A DNA stretch of 64,000 nucleotides from Nitrososphaeraceae archaeon. Lineage in GTDB: Archaea > Thermoproteota > Nitrososphaeria > Nitrososphaerales > Nitrososphaeraceae. The translations under genes and the position numbers were made by a program. The stretch covers positions 514,626 to 578,625 of the forward strand of contig JALDRC010000001.1 of assembly GCA_031316115.1 (NCBI GenBank). The letters are read 5' to 3'. The notes beneath the pieces were generated by a model. That model did no database searches, was not told the DNA's origin, and worked only from the letters and a program-made list of their open reading frames with translations. Of the stretch, positions 8,442 through 20,401 are shown piece by piece. Numbering within the stretch: position 1 is the stretch's first letter; every line of letters starts with the position of its first letter.

Positions 8442-11400
8442 AAACTGGGGATTTTTCAATTAAATTGACTATAATACTAGTACGAGATCAATTTAAAAAA
8501 TCAGATTTTATTCTTATAATAATTGAGAATTTCGGCCATTGTCCGCAACCCATGCAAAAATGAAAAAATAGTTGTTTCCTGATTGATTTTTCAAGAACAT
8601 ATTTACTACAATCTATTTTCTTAATTACTTATCGATTTCCTTGAACTCTCTGAACATGCCAAATATGTTCAGTATATATGTGGCCTTTTAGGGAAACTGG
8701 CTAATGATAGCAATAAAATAACTTTGTTCCATCGCATACCATAATCGGCAATCAAATCATTCTTAACATAATCATATATGAAAAATGCTATTTAATGATT
8801 TTATAGAACGTTTTTTAAATTCTAAACTGATTTGTATCCTGGAAATAAGTTCAATAGATCTAATCTTGGCTCTAAGGTTTTGTTGTATAACTCTTACCGT
8901 TGTTCTTCTATTACCTATAACTATTGCTGAAAATTAGATTTTATCGTATTAAAAGAGTCTATTAAGAATAGGGATAAAGTAGAAACATCATACAACAGTC
9001 TTATATTCGATACTCAATTTTAAAAGATTTATTTTATATGTTCTAAAAATATTTTCTTAGCTTGACAGAGCCTGCTATAATAACATAAGGACGTCTAAAA
9101 TTAATTACGTGATAGTAATTTGAACTTTTAGAAGAATGTTGGGGTTTGATATCCGATTAACAAGATTAATTTACCACTCAAAAATAAATGGTTATTTTTT
9201 TATTTCATTAATATACCACTTGTTAGGATTCCAAATGTCACAGCCCAGATGCCGGCACATAATCCCATTCCAGCCCAGCATTCTGTAAACCCACTCCATC
9301 TCTTAATATTTCTATCATCATTGTTAGAACCAGTGCAACTTCCTGTGTTCTCGTTATTAGTGTAAAATAGAGAGCCAATTTTAATTATATTTCACAATCA
9401 TAGTCTTTAAGTTTGGTGAATCTGAAAACCATTTAGATTTTATCATAATTGGTTTGACCATCACATAAAAAATAAAAGTAACATAGAGATTGTATTTACC
9501 TTATCATATTTTCTATTTTTTATTATTTGTATTTGTATCGATTATGTTTGTTTGTGACCTTGTTAATTATTTATCTTAATCTCCCCGGAGTAGTATGCAA
9601 GCATAACATATTTTGTAATTATAGAGGCTTAATCTTCAAGATAGAATAACGACCTCGATATGAATATAATTCTTTACATTTTTGCTTCATCACTTGCTAT
9701 TGTGGTCACAGAATAATCAGTAACTCTAATTTTAAACATGGTAATCAACTAAAATTCTCCGTCATAGAAATCATCTAATCAGATGAATTCTAGTTGCACG
9801 TGTCATATTGGTTATACTTTAGGGGAAACATGTTTTATATTATATTCTGGTAACGTTTTTACCCAAGTTCTCTTGTTACTTATTTATCACTTGCTATTTT
9901 AGTTCAATTCTAAACTTTAACAAATGTTCAAATTGCCAAAGACAATACTTTAAAATTCATTTCAGGAATTGATATCACTATTTTGATAATCTATACATTA
10001 ACACCTGTAAAATTCAAACACTGAAATGCCCTTGTCCCCTGGACTAAAAAAACTAATGTCACAAGAGAAGCAAACAGTGATGGGAATGTTTTTAATATCT
10101 CTATTCTTACAACTAGCATTTCTAATTCCAACGATAAGGATGATAACAAAGATGAGGATCAGATAATCTACTTGCAAAGGGTGTAAAATATTAGCAATAT
10201 AATAATTTCTGAAATAATCTATAAAATGATAGAGAATCAGGGAACAAGAAAAAATAGAATATCAAGAGAATTTAATTTAGTCACATATACAGAATGGACA
10301 TTTGAAGATTGAATGACCAATATTATTTTAGCGAATTAAATAATAATACAAAACACAATCTACTGCCTATTGAATTAGAATATTATGATCTAGATCATTT
10401 ACTCTTGAGTAGGTCTATTTGCCTGTGAAGCTTCGCCCTGCTGTTTTAAATACTAATAACATGGTTACGTTGTTTTGGACAAATGGTATAGTTTTCATAT
10501 GTGAGAAATGTCACCAATTGTGACTTGAAGAACATATTGTAAATGTTGGAAAACGCAAAATTAAGCCATAGAAGCGTTAGAATTACGGGTAGGAAAAAAT
10601 AATACTAACTGACCATTTCATGGGAATATTTCCATTGCCAAATTCCAAAGAATTATTGATTTTGTATATACTATACTAAAATGATCTTTGCTCAAATTGA
10701 GAGAAAATTGGAAATGTAGACTAGCACGTTAACAAAAAAATAAAAGAACAAATAATTACAACATAATTAAGATGGGTCAAGATTATAGGATTAGTATGGT
10801 AGAGTTGTTTTCAAAGGGATATGAATAGTATACTGTAGATAAGTTTTGGAACGGTTTAAAAGTATTTATTATTTATGGGATAGAAAATACATATAAAAAA
10901 TATATAGACTAGAAAATATCTTGAATTAGAAAATAGCAAATAAGCCATTTTTCACTCTAATGACATTCAAGACACACAAACTCTAGGAGAAATGATGGAG
11001 AATATTCTTGGTTAAATATTTTTATCTACTAAAGTTAGATGTATTGACTAGTTCGAGTATTATATGATTCATAACGTATCATACACAAGTCTGAACAAAA
11101 AGTAGAAGATTTATTCACTACCAATTAGGAATGAGATGATTTAACAATCAAGTTCCAACATTTTGACAATCTACCTAAAAAAGGATAACGATGGTTTAAG
11201 ATTCAGCAAGCATAATAAATAAACTCAAATAAACTGACAAAAAACAGCAACACCATATACAACAATGGTCTTTACTCAGCCCATCCCCGAACATCGTAAG
11301 AACGGTTGTGCCATATTCCGTTCTGGGCATGGGCGGATTATTTAAAATAACTTTATCCATAGAGTAACATTACTTGTTGATATAATCATAACTGCGTCCT

Positions 11401-12818
11401 ACCTAGAAATTATAAAACTGGTGAAGAATATACCGTTTGGTTGACCACGTAAATATAATAGGAAGTATTAAAGTAAAAAGTTATGATAATCTTAGGATCG
11501 ATAGCTTTGGATATCAGTTCTTTATTTGATATATGGTTCAGTTGGCCAACATAACAATGACTTTTTCACCAATACTTAATAAAGATCTAAAATCGAGTTA
11601 TCCACTTAAACTGCTTAAGATAATGGAACTACTCTTAAACCTGGGGCTATTTTATGTTGTTTTAATGAAAATTTATTAGAATTCAATAAATCGAGAGTTG
11701 AAAAATATCCTTCCAATCATATAGACTCATTTTGCTCTTATGATAATTCCAAATTCAGATTTTATGCTTAATCAGATTTTTATAGGAAAACCCAAAAACT
11801 TGAGGTTATAGATGTACTGAGAAGATAATTAATAAAAATTATTCACTAAATGATTTTTATATTAGCTTAATGAATTAGAAATAATAAATGAATACATAGC
11901 ACAGGATCAAGAATCGTGTCTCTCCAAGAAAATAAAAATAGATTAAGTTTCACTTAAAATATAAATAAAAATACAGGTATCAAAATAAAGATATTATATC
12001 GAAAGAGTATAACATAAAACATCTCAAATATCTTGAATTTATTTTCATTAAAAGATATTGATAAATCGATTGAAGTATGTAAATTGTATTCCGACCTAAA
12101 AGGTAAGTCATAGAGGTTGGATCTCATAGCTCTTAACTTTAGTTTATCATCATTTAGTAATCTATATGTTGTAGATCTTAATAAAAAGAAAGTAATTGGA
12201 AAGATCAAAATGATAAAATAAAAAAAGTCTAGTTCCTGAAAGAATAAAGTTACAAATTGAAATCAACCCTGGATCATGGTTTGTAAATGTTTCCATTCAT
12301 TGAGTGATAAAGGAATTTAGGAGAAAGAATTGAGTAGTTCTGGATATGGGGAAAGAAAACAATTACTCAGAGCACAATCTTCTCATTCCGCTCAAATTTT
12401 GCAAAAAACATAAAAGCATTTAAGAACATCTAAACTCTTGTCAAAGAAGAAATCAGCAATTGATCCTTAATATATCATACTTATTCTCTCTGAAAATATT
12501 CTGGTTGAAAGATTTTTGGCTGAACAAAGAAACTAGTTCATAAAAATCACATACACAGATTATTTCAATTCTCATAAAAAATCAAATTCAAACCTCGTAT
12601 ATATAATATATTAGAATTTAGCTATTTGAATAATTGTCTAAGCTATAATAAAAATAATTAGTTTTTCTTGTAGATCTGATAGAAACTCTATTTGAATTCA
12701 ATTCCAAAAAGAAACATATCTTCTTTTATTCTCATATCTAAAGATAATTAGTGTTATAGATATACTTCGTAAACTGAAACTAGTAAAGTAGAGATAAACA
12801 GAATATATTGGATAAAAA

Positions 12819-12837
12819 AAAGAGATTTTATCTCTTT
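12819..12837. terminator. Terminator-like hairpin with T-tracts on both sides
   Basis: AAAGAGAT-ttt-ATCTCTTT followed by cttttttttat on + strand and by a T-run on - strand. Confidence 0.35.
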
Positions 12838-13268
12838 CTTTTTTTATTTTTTTATATAAAATAGAAGGTTATTAGGTATATCTTTTGTTGTTTGAATTAA
12901 GTATCTTTATATAAGCAAATAACAATTTTTTTATTTATATCTATTAAAATTTATATTTGTCCCTTTGTTAAGAACATCGAATTTATAGATGAATGGTGAA
13001 AGAAAGTAAAAATGTTTTGGATACTAATAAATAAAAAATAAGCATTTTGCTATTTTATTATAAAAAGTTATATATTTTGTATCTAAATGACTTTTATTAT
13101 TTGTACTTACAAATAAATCATCAAGTTCAATATTATTTATTAATATATACCTTCCCCATGATATAGAAATTCATATGAATAATTAGACCGAGCTCATATA
13201 TCGTAAATCCCACGTTTGGTATTTTGACATGATGCACAACGTACTGTGCTTGAAAAGAGGAGAGAGAA

Positions 13269-16200
13269 TTGAATAAAGAACATAAATTATTGACAGCAAT
13301 ATTATTTTCTTTTATAATAGCATTGTCAGGTATTCCATTCACATCAATTGCTCGAGCATCTTTAGATGCCTATTCCGACTATAATGAAGATTATTATGGT
13401 GGTATCATAAAGAAATATGAACTACCAAAAGGGTTTAATCAACCAACTGAAGACCATCCTTGGCCTGATGAGATTATTCCAGACAAATTCCCTTTACGAG
13501 ATGACTGCCTAAATGGGAAAAATATTCCTTATAAATATTTAACAAAATTTAGAATTCATGCAATTGAAGTTGATATTGCTTACAATAGAAACGGTTTTCA
13601 TGATCCCGATGGCAGAATGTATGTATTAGAAGAAGACAAAGACAAAGTCTTAGAAAAAGTAGCGAATTCGAATGCTACTAACGGAGAGACAGTTACTGAA
13701 GTTCAGCCTCTTGCCATTCGTACCAATATTGGAAAGTGTGTAGAAATTGAATTTACAAATGATTTAAGAGAAGAGTATGCTTCTATACATCCATCTGGGA
13801 TAGGTTTGGATCCTATCAAATCTGATGGTAGCTTTGTAGGATTCAACAAGGATTCTACTGCTAAACCAGGTGAGACTATAAAGTATAGATGGTTCCCAGA
13901 TGTTGTAGGCGCCAACTTTTTTTCAGATGCTGCAAGACAGATAGTGGAAGTTGATACCTCTGTCTTGGGAGACTGGGCTGCTAATGCTATAAAATCATTA
14001 CGTCAACATGGTTTATTTGGTGTCCTTATTGTAGAACAAGAAGATGCTTATTGGACAGATCCTTTTACCGGTAAGTATCTTAGAAGTGGTGTCAAGGCTG
14101 ATATTCATTATAATGATGGTATAAAACAAGACACAAGAGAATTTGTTGCATTTTATCATGATGAGGCAGGAGTGGTTGATGCATTTGGAAATCCTACAAT
14201 AAGTCCTAATGGTGAGATTGAAGCAATGTATACTATGAATTATAGAGGAGATACTATTGACTCCCGAACTAATCCCAAGTTTCCAAATCATTGCAATCCT
14301 GGAGTCGCTCCCGAAGTTTGTACTGATCCTGACTTCTTTTACAATTCTTGGCCATTTGGAGATCCTGGTAATGGGGATCTAGTATTTCCAGCATATTCTG
14401 GAGATCCTGTCAGATTGATTACGGTAGGTGCTCAAACAGAGGAAAACCATGTTCATCATCTTCATGAACATAGATGGAAGGCAGATCCATCATTTGGAGG
14501 CGGCTCACCTACGATAGATGTTCAAACAGTTGGTGTGGGTAACGAATTTCTCCAACCAGTAAATTTGGCTTTTGGAGATCATACTATTAATCCTGACACC
14601 ACTTTTGCACAGGCTCTTATAGCGGGTGCTGCAGGATATCAGACCGGTGCAAAGGATGATGAACACTTTACAGGTGATGTTATTTTCCACTGCCACCTAT
14701 TTCCTCATTATGGTAATGGTATGTGGTCACTTATGCGTGTTCTAGATAGAATAACAAGTCCTTTTGCAGAGATTGTTGAAGGTGGAGCATCTAATGGTGG
14801 AAATGCTCTACAACCTGTAGAAGGTGCGCCAATTTTGTTACCTCTACCTGACTCTACCGATGTAACACCTGTAGCAGATGATTTCCTACCAGGATTTCCG
14901 TACTTTATTGAATCCAACGAAGACGGAAGTCCCAAGAGACCTCCAGATGAACAAAATCCATGGGGAAGAGATTACACTGATCTGGAATGGAGATCAACAA
15001 ACTATTACCAGAGAGCAATAGAACATGGAGATCCCCATCCAGATCCTAAAGTGTTGTCCAAACCAGGAGCACCGTACGATGATAATTGTATCCCTGGAGC
15101 ACCAGAACGTCATTATGACATAGCAGCAATTACAGCTAACGTTAAATACAATGAATTCGGTCATCATGATCCAGACGGCAGGATATTTGTGCTAGTAGAT
15201 GAAATAGACAAAACCCGAGAAGCTATTCTGAATGGTGACCCAGTTGAACCTCTGATTATACGCGCAGCACTTGGGGAATGTGTTACTACTACGTTTATAA
15301 ACATGTTGGACCCTGAACCTGGATTTAACCAATCCACAACACTATCAAATCATATACACTTTGTAGGTTTTGATGTGCTAGGATCTGATGGTGTAGATGT
15401 TGGTTATGATTATTTCCAGGCAAGTAGAGCTCCAGATACTGCAAATGAGCAATTTCCAGATAGGATAAGCTACAGATACATGGCTGATGAAGAGGGGACG
15501 ATATTCTTCCATGATCATATCACAGGCATAGAAAAAGGGATGCATGGTACAGGAGCCATGTTAGTGGTAGAGCCAAAGAACTCGGTATGGCTTGATTCAG
15601 AAACAGGAGAAGAGTTAGAATGTCCAGAGAATTGTCCTACATCTTCTGAGATAATGGTCGTTCCAAATAAATACGGGAACTTTGAACCACATCGTGAATT
15701 TGTAATTCTCTATCAGGACTTCAATGAATTGTATGACGAAAACGGTGATCCTATAATGATGATGTCTCCAGACCTTGACCATATCAATGCAGACAATCCA
15801 CCATCTGATCCCAATGCTGCAGATAGGAAAAATGTTGGAGCTCCTCCTCCGGGCAGTTTCCATGATCATGGTGTAATGTCTATCAATTACAGAAATGAGC
15901 CCCTATGGGAGAGGATTCAAGATGGAAAACCTAATGGCGATGAACCTGCATTCATATTCAGTTCCGATGTACACGGAGACCCATCTACGCATATCTTCAA
16001 GGCATACGCTAACGATCCAATAAGGATAAGACTTCTTCAAACAGGGCATGAAGAGATGCACAATTTTGTGTTAAATGGATTGCATCCCACAGGTTTTGAC
16101 GGTTTTGTACCACCGTTTCTTGGTCAACAGGCACAAACAATTGGAGTAGCAGAACAGTTCACATTTGATTTAACAACACCAATCTCGCTTACTGAGAGAA

Positions 16201-18587
16201 ATGATTACATGTATAGTTCATTTGCAACAAATGATATCTTTGCAGGTATGTGGGGCTTGATAAGGGTATGGTGTAATGAGAATAGCTTGTACAATGATCA
16301 AGATTTCCAAAATGTAAACTTAGCTCCATTACCAGGAATAAAACCAGTAAAATGCATTGACGTTGCCAACAACAACATGAATATTGGCGAAAATGTTGCA
16401 CAGTCTTCTACTGATCAAGATACATTTGATATATTATCAATGTTAGATACCTCACCAAATGTAAGTACCGGAGATTCCAATGCAAATACAATTGCCAATG
16501 AAATGGAAGAACCTACAATATCTGCACAACAAGTACTCCCAGATGAAGATACATCTATACCTCCTGATACCGGATTAGATGATATTCCGTTAGAATCTAT
16601 AGATCCAGATACAGAAAGAGCGGTATTGCTTTCTATGGATGATCTTGCAAACTTGAGACAGATGCAAGCTAGTCAAGCGGACTTTACACCACCATCCAGC
16701 GCAGGCTCTACAGCATTTACAGAAAAAATAAAACCTGCGACAGGATTAACTCCAATAAGTTTGCAAGACGTTAGAAACGCGGGCTTATTGCCGCCAGTTC
16801 CAAATTCTTGTTCACAAGATGCAGAAGAAAAGATATTCGATGTCGTTGCAATAAAGAAGGATATCATAACAAACAAATATCAGGATACAATACCTGAGGG
16901 AATCCTATTTGTTCTAAAACAAGACCTTGCTAAGATACAGTCTGGAGAAAAACCACTTGAACCTTTGGTAATAAGAGCAAATGTTGGTGATTGTGTAGTT
17001 GTCAACCTAGAAAACAAGCTCCCTAAAACAGAAATACAACCTCATGAGCATCCTCTGCAACCTGGGGAATGTAATGAGCATGTTATCTTTGCATGTCTTG
17101 ATCCAAATGAATGGCACACATCAAATAGAGTTTCACTTCATGCTGATAACGTATTTTATGATGTAGGAAGGTTTGATGGTACCAATATTGGATTCAATCC
17201 TATTGACCAAACAGTAGGACCAGATGAGACTATAACATACAAGTGGCAGGCAGTACACACTGGAATTAATGTACTAACAGACATGGGAGACCTCAGAGGA
17301 CACAGACACCATGGAGCATATGGTATGCTGATAATAGAACCAGAAGGTGCAAAATACTATGATATAAACACCTATCAGCCAATACAATCAGGAGCAGCTG
17401 CGGATATAGTAGTACCATATGGAGAAAACTTTAGAGAATTTGGAGTGGCAGAGGGAGACTCTCATTATATAGTAACTACTGAAGATCCTGAACTATGTAT
17501 ATTACCAGTAGGTGAAGAGGACCCACCTAACACACCATGTAATCAATCTCCTATAAATGACCCAGAAGATCAGGGATTTCCTGTAGTAAATTACCGATCT
17601 GCTCCGTTCATACACAGACTTATTGAAGCACAAGAACAACTACCGTTTGGCTTTCCACCAGGACCACTCGAATTTTCAAAGATAGTATCTCAATTACAGA
17701 GTTCTTTGGTCCACGGAGATCCAGATACTCCAATTCTCAAATCTCCAGTAGGAAAACCAACAGTTATACGACTAGCTGATGTAGGTGACAGTCCAAGAGG
17801 AAAGGTCTATCACCTTGCCGGACATTTAATGGAAAGACCAGCTCCAATAACAATTGCTGAATCGGATATTCCACCTCACACAGTCTTCAAACCATATCTG
17901 GAAAGAGGTACAACTGATCAGCTTTCTGCATCCAGGTCATACTCGTTAGAGCTGGTTGGAGGTGCAGGAGGACTTCAGGATAAAATCGGTGATTATCTAT
18001 ACCAAGATCAGAAACTTGCTCGTTATGTGGAAGGAGGTTTATGGGGAATTTTACGTGTATTCCCAGAGGACTTTGAACCAATATACGAGCTAAATCATCT
18101 GATAAACAATATAGAATATTCAAAACTATCGCCAGATGTCAAAGAAAAGATAATAACAAATCTACAAAACATCCTATCACTATTAGAGGACACCGATAAA
18201 GATAACAATAAAATAATCTGTGAAGAAATAATACCGGATCTACTAAGATTCCTTGATGAATTAGGAGGAAATTACAAGAGTGGAGGCGATAACTACAACA
18301 TGAATTATGGCTATCCTGGATACAAGACAGAAAAACAATATGATGACCAAAAAGCAGGATACATAACACAATATGCTACATATGCAGAAGATGATGATTA
18401 CTCAAATGACAAAGATTACAATAAAGAGAAAAATTATGAGGAACATAATAGTAACTACAATTCAGATGACCATGATCCAAAACAACAATACGACAACAAT
18501 GAAAAGCATTATGGATACGGCGGAGACATTAGCATCTACAAGATACAAGAAATCATAAGAACATTGGCATATGTTATATGCCCATAA
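13269..18587 (+). CDS. Giant (1772 aa) secreted multicopper oxidase with three repeated cupredoxin blocks
   Basis: TTG start after gaggagagag; signal peptide LLTAILFSFIIALSGIPFTSIARA; HVHHLHEHRW, HCHLFPHYGNGMW, HIHFVGF, FFHDH motifs; repeated HDPDGR(M/I)(Y/F)VL and EPL(V/I)IRA..G.C segments. Confidence 0.9.
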   Translation: MNKEHKLLTAILFSFIIALSGIPFTSIARASLDAYSDYNEDYYGGIIKKYELPKGFNQPTEDHPWPDEIIPDKFPLRDDCLNGKNIPYKYLTKFRIHAIEVDIAYNRNGFHDPDGRMYVLEEDKDKVLEKVANSNATNGETVTEVQPLAIRTNIGKCVEIEFTNDLREEYASIHPSGIGLDPIKSDGSFVGFNKDSTAKPGETIKYRWFPDVVGANFFSDAARQIVEVDTSVLGDWAANAIKSLRQHGLFGVLIVEQEDAYWTDPFTGKYLRSGVKADIHYNDGIKQDTREFVAFYHDEAGVVDAFGNPTISPNGEIEAMYTMNYRGDTIDSRTNPKFPNHCNPGVAPEVCTDPDFFYNSWPFGDPGNGDLVFPAYSGDPVRLITVGAQTEENHVHHLHEHRWKADPSFGGGSPTIDVQTVGVGNEFLQPVNLAFGDHTINPDTTFAQALIAGAAGYQTGAKDDEHFTGDVIFHCHLFPHYGNGMWSLMRVLDRITSPFAEIVEGGASNGGNALQPVEGAPILLPLPDSTDVTPVADDFLPGFPYFIESNEDGSPKRPPDEQNPWGRDYTDLEWRSTNYYQRAIEHGDPHPDPKVLSKPGAPYDDNCIPGAPERHYDIAAITANVKYNEFGHHDPDGRIFVLVDEIDKTREAILNGDPVEPLIIRAALGECVTTTFINMLDPEPGFNQSTTLSNHIHFVGFDVLGSDGVDVGYDYFQASRAPDTANEQFPDRISYRYMADEEGTIFFHDHITGIEKGMHGTGAMLVVEPKNSVWLDSETGEELECPENCPTSSEIMVVPNKYGNFEPHREFVILYQDFNELYDENGDPIMMMSPDLDHINADNPPSDPNAADRKNVGAPPPGSFHDHGVMSINYRNEPLWERIQDGKPNGDEPAFIFSSDVHGDPSTHIFKAYANDPIRIRLLQTGHEEMHNFVLNGLHPTGFDGFVPPFLGQQAQTIGVAEQFTFDLTTPISLTERNDYMYSSFATNDIFAGMWGLIRVWCNENSLYNDQDFQNVNLAPLPGIKPVKCIDVANNNMNIGENVAQSSTDQDTFDILSMLDTSPNVSTGDSNANTIANEMEEPTISAQQVLPDEDTSIPPDTGLDDIPLESIDPDTERAVLLSMDDLANLRQMQASQADFTPPSSAGSTAFTEKIKPATGLTPISLQDVRNAGLLPPVPNSCSQDAEEKIFDVVAIKKDIITNKYQDTIPEGILFVLKQDLAKIQSGEKPLEPLVIRANVGDCVVVNLENKLPKTEIQPHEHPLQPGECNEHVIFACLDPNEWHTSNRVSLHADNVFYDVGRFDGTNIGFNPIDQTVGPDETITYKWQAVHTGINVLTDMGDLRGHRHHGAYGMLIIEPEGAKYYDINTYQPIQSGAAADIVVPYGENFREFGVAEGDSHYIVTTEDPELCILPVGEEDPPNTPCNQSPINDPEDQGFPVVNYRSAPFIHRLIEAQEQLPFGFPPGPLEFSKIVSQLQSSLVHGDPDTPILKSPVGKPTVIRLADVGDSPRGKVYHLAGHLMERPAPITIAESDIPPHTVFKPYLERGTTDQLSASRSYSLELVGGAGGLQDKIGDYLYQDQKLARYVEGGLWGILRVFPEDFEPIYELNHLINNIEYSKLSPDVKEKIITNLQNILSLLEDTDKDNNKIICEEIIPDLLRFLDELGGNYKSGGDNYNMNYGYPGYKTEKQYDDQKAGYITQYATYAEDDDYSNDKDYNKEKNYEEHNSNYNSDDHDPKQQYDNNEKHYGYGGDISIYKIQEIIRTLAYVICP

Positions 18588-18619
18588 ATCTATTTTTTTG
18601 TTTTTATTTTTATTTTTTA
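18588..18619 (+). terminator. T-rich archaeal-type terminator after the multicopper oxidase
   Basis: tctatttttttgtttttatttttatttttt immediately after the stop codon. Confidence 0.5.
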
Positions 18620-20348
18620 AAAAAATCATTGATAAGAGTATCTCTAATCTCATAAATTTGTCTAATTAATATAAATATATTAGAACAGAAAGAGCTTTAC
18701 CCGTTCGAATTTGATTTATTTTCCTGTTTTTTAAATCATATTTTTATCCGTTCTATTTCTTAGATAAATAAATAAATTTATCCTTAACTTACTTTCATTA
18801 CTTTTTCTATCTATTTGGGAAGGATCCCATAATTAGTATGACGAGGTTTTTAGATCTATATCCAAATCTACTAAACTATTCCTTAACAAGACCTGGATCA
18901 AATTGTTCTCTAATAGGAGATGACAGGGTTTGAGGGAATACAGATGTTTCCCATTTATTCATCGATGAGACTTACTACTTGGAACATGCTGAGCAGAACG
19001 AATTAGAATATGTTAAATCCTATGATCAGAAAAGTAGTGGAAATATTATTCTTGCCAGTATAGCAAATAGGGCTGCTTATTTCTTTGCTCGAATAGAGAA
19101 AAATGAAATATTCAAAATTTCTTTTATAAAATATTTTTTGCTTATTCTCACGTAATTGGAAAAATATTGATATCGATTTTATGTAAAAAAAGTGATGAAA
19201 CACTATCAGAACGTGAAGATAACCTCAAATACTTGAAAATTGGTAATGTATTTTCTCTAGTAATTATTGATAAAGCACTTGAATTAGGTATATAGTACGA
19301 AGATTTGTCAATTAAGTTATTTCCTCTGTACTTTTTGGGGTATACTATTGTTTTTATCATCCGTTAACGCCATTTATATTACATAACTATTATCCACAAC
19401 TAAAATTATTCAGAATTATCAATGGAGAGGATAATGATAAGAAACTCATAGATTATCTTTGATGCACTGTTCGATTATACAAAATCCCAAACATCAGTTG
19501 GCTGGGAAATTGAGCAAATCTTGGAGCAGTCAATGAGTGTAAAGTTGAATTTAGATGGAATCTGGATTTCGACAAAGCGCAGGTTATCAATATCTAAGAC
19601 GATTAAAGAATTGGAGTTAACTTCGGTAAAGAACATAAATATACGCTACAATACATGTACCACCTCCTGAGTAAGGAAAAATTGGCCATTGATCCCTAAT
19701 GTACATAACTTAATCGATCATGGAATCCGGTCTAGCTGAAGAATTCAATCTTGAGAAGGTAGTAACTGTCTACAATGACCATCTTGACAGCCTGATAAGT
19801 GTATGCAAGGGAGTAAGATTTGTAGAATGGTGATATTTCAAACTAACTAATAATAATCATAATAATTATAATTTTTAAGATGATATCCCAAAAGACGAGA
19901 ATATATTACTCCAATAATTAGAAATAATCATTATTCTAGTTGAGCAATAAGAAGAAAAAAGATATTTTTTCTCCTGCGAATCTCTTGGATTTTCCCATTA
20001 AATACTAAAGAAATGCATTTTTCAATAACTTGAATACATAAATGTATAGATTCCTTCAGACACTGTGAGTTGGTTACAATGTTATGAATTTGGAACAATA
20101 TATCTTGTAGAACATGGAAAATAATAATCCGAAATTAGTTGATTCAGAGTACTATCAAAATTTATCATCATAGTAAACCTATGAAGTTATAACACTTTAA
20201 CTAACTCAGGAATAGAAAGAATAATAGAATAAATATGACTCTAAAAAATGGGAGAGAATAATTAGACTAAATTTCACGGATCGAGTTGACAGTGGATCTT
20301 AATTAGTTATCATAATAACAGTAACGATTTACGGTAACATGGCAAAAC

Positions 20349-20401
20349 CGGGCAGAGTAGGAAATGAATCGTCGGCAGACTTGTCACACCTACTCCACCC
20401 G
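20349..20401 (+). ncRNA. Candidate structured RNA/hairpin (CGGG-CA-GAGTAGG ... CCTACTC-CA-CCCG)
   Basis: 11 Watson-Crick pairs with symmetric CA/CA internal loop, GC-richer than surrounding AT-rich DNA. Confidence 0.3.

Noticed and set aside
8650-8672. Inverted repeat CTGAACAT-gccaaat-ATGTTCAG
   Set aside because: Perfect 8-bp arms but no nearby gene, no T-tract and AT-rich context; not distinguishable from chance
9201-9391. Minus-strand open stretch ending ...RWSGFTECWAGMGLCAGIWAVTFGILTSGILMK
   Set aside because: Hydrophobic and gene-like at its end, but there is no start codon before the internal Met and an upstream TGA; probably a gene remnant, not a CDS
13133-18653. Minus-strand and alternate-frame ORFs inside the multicopper oxidase
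   Set aside because: Overlap the intact 1772-aa CDS with clear Cu motifs; shadow ORFs
18840-19900. Peptide-like stretches (e.g. FIDETYYLEHAEQNELEYVKSYDQKSSGNIILASIANRAAYFFARIEKNEIFKI)
   Set aside because: Interrupted by stops/frameshifts and not assignable to a family by eye; treated as decayed island DNA
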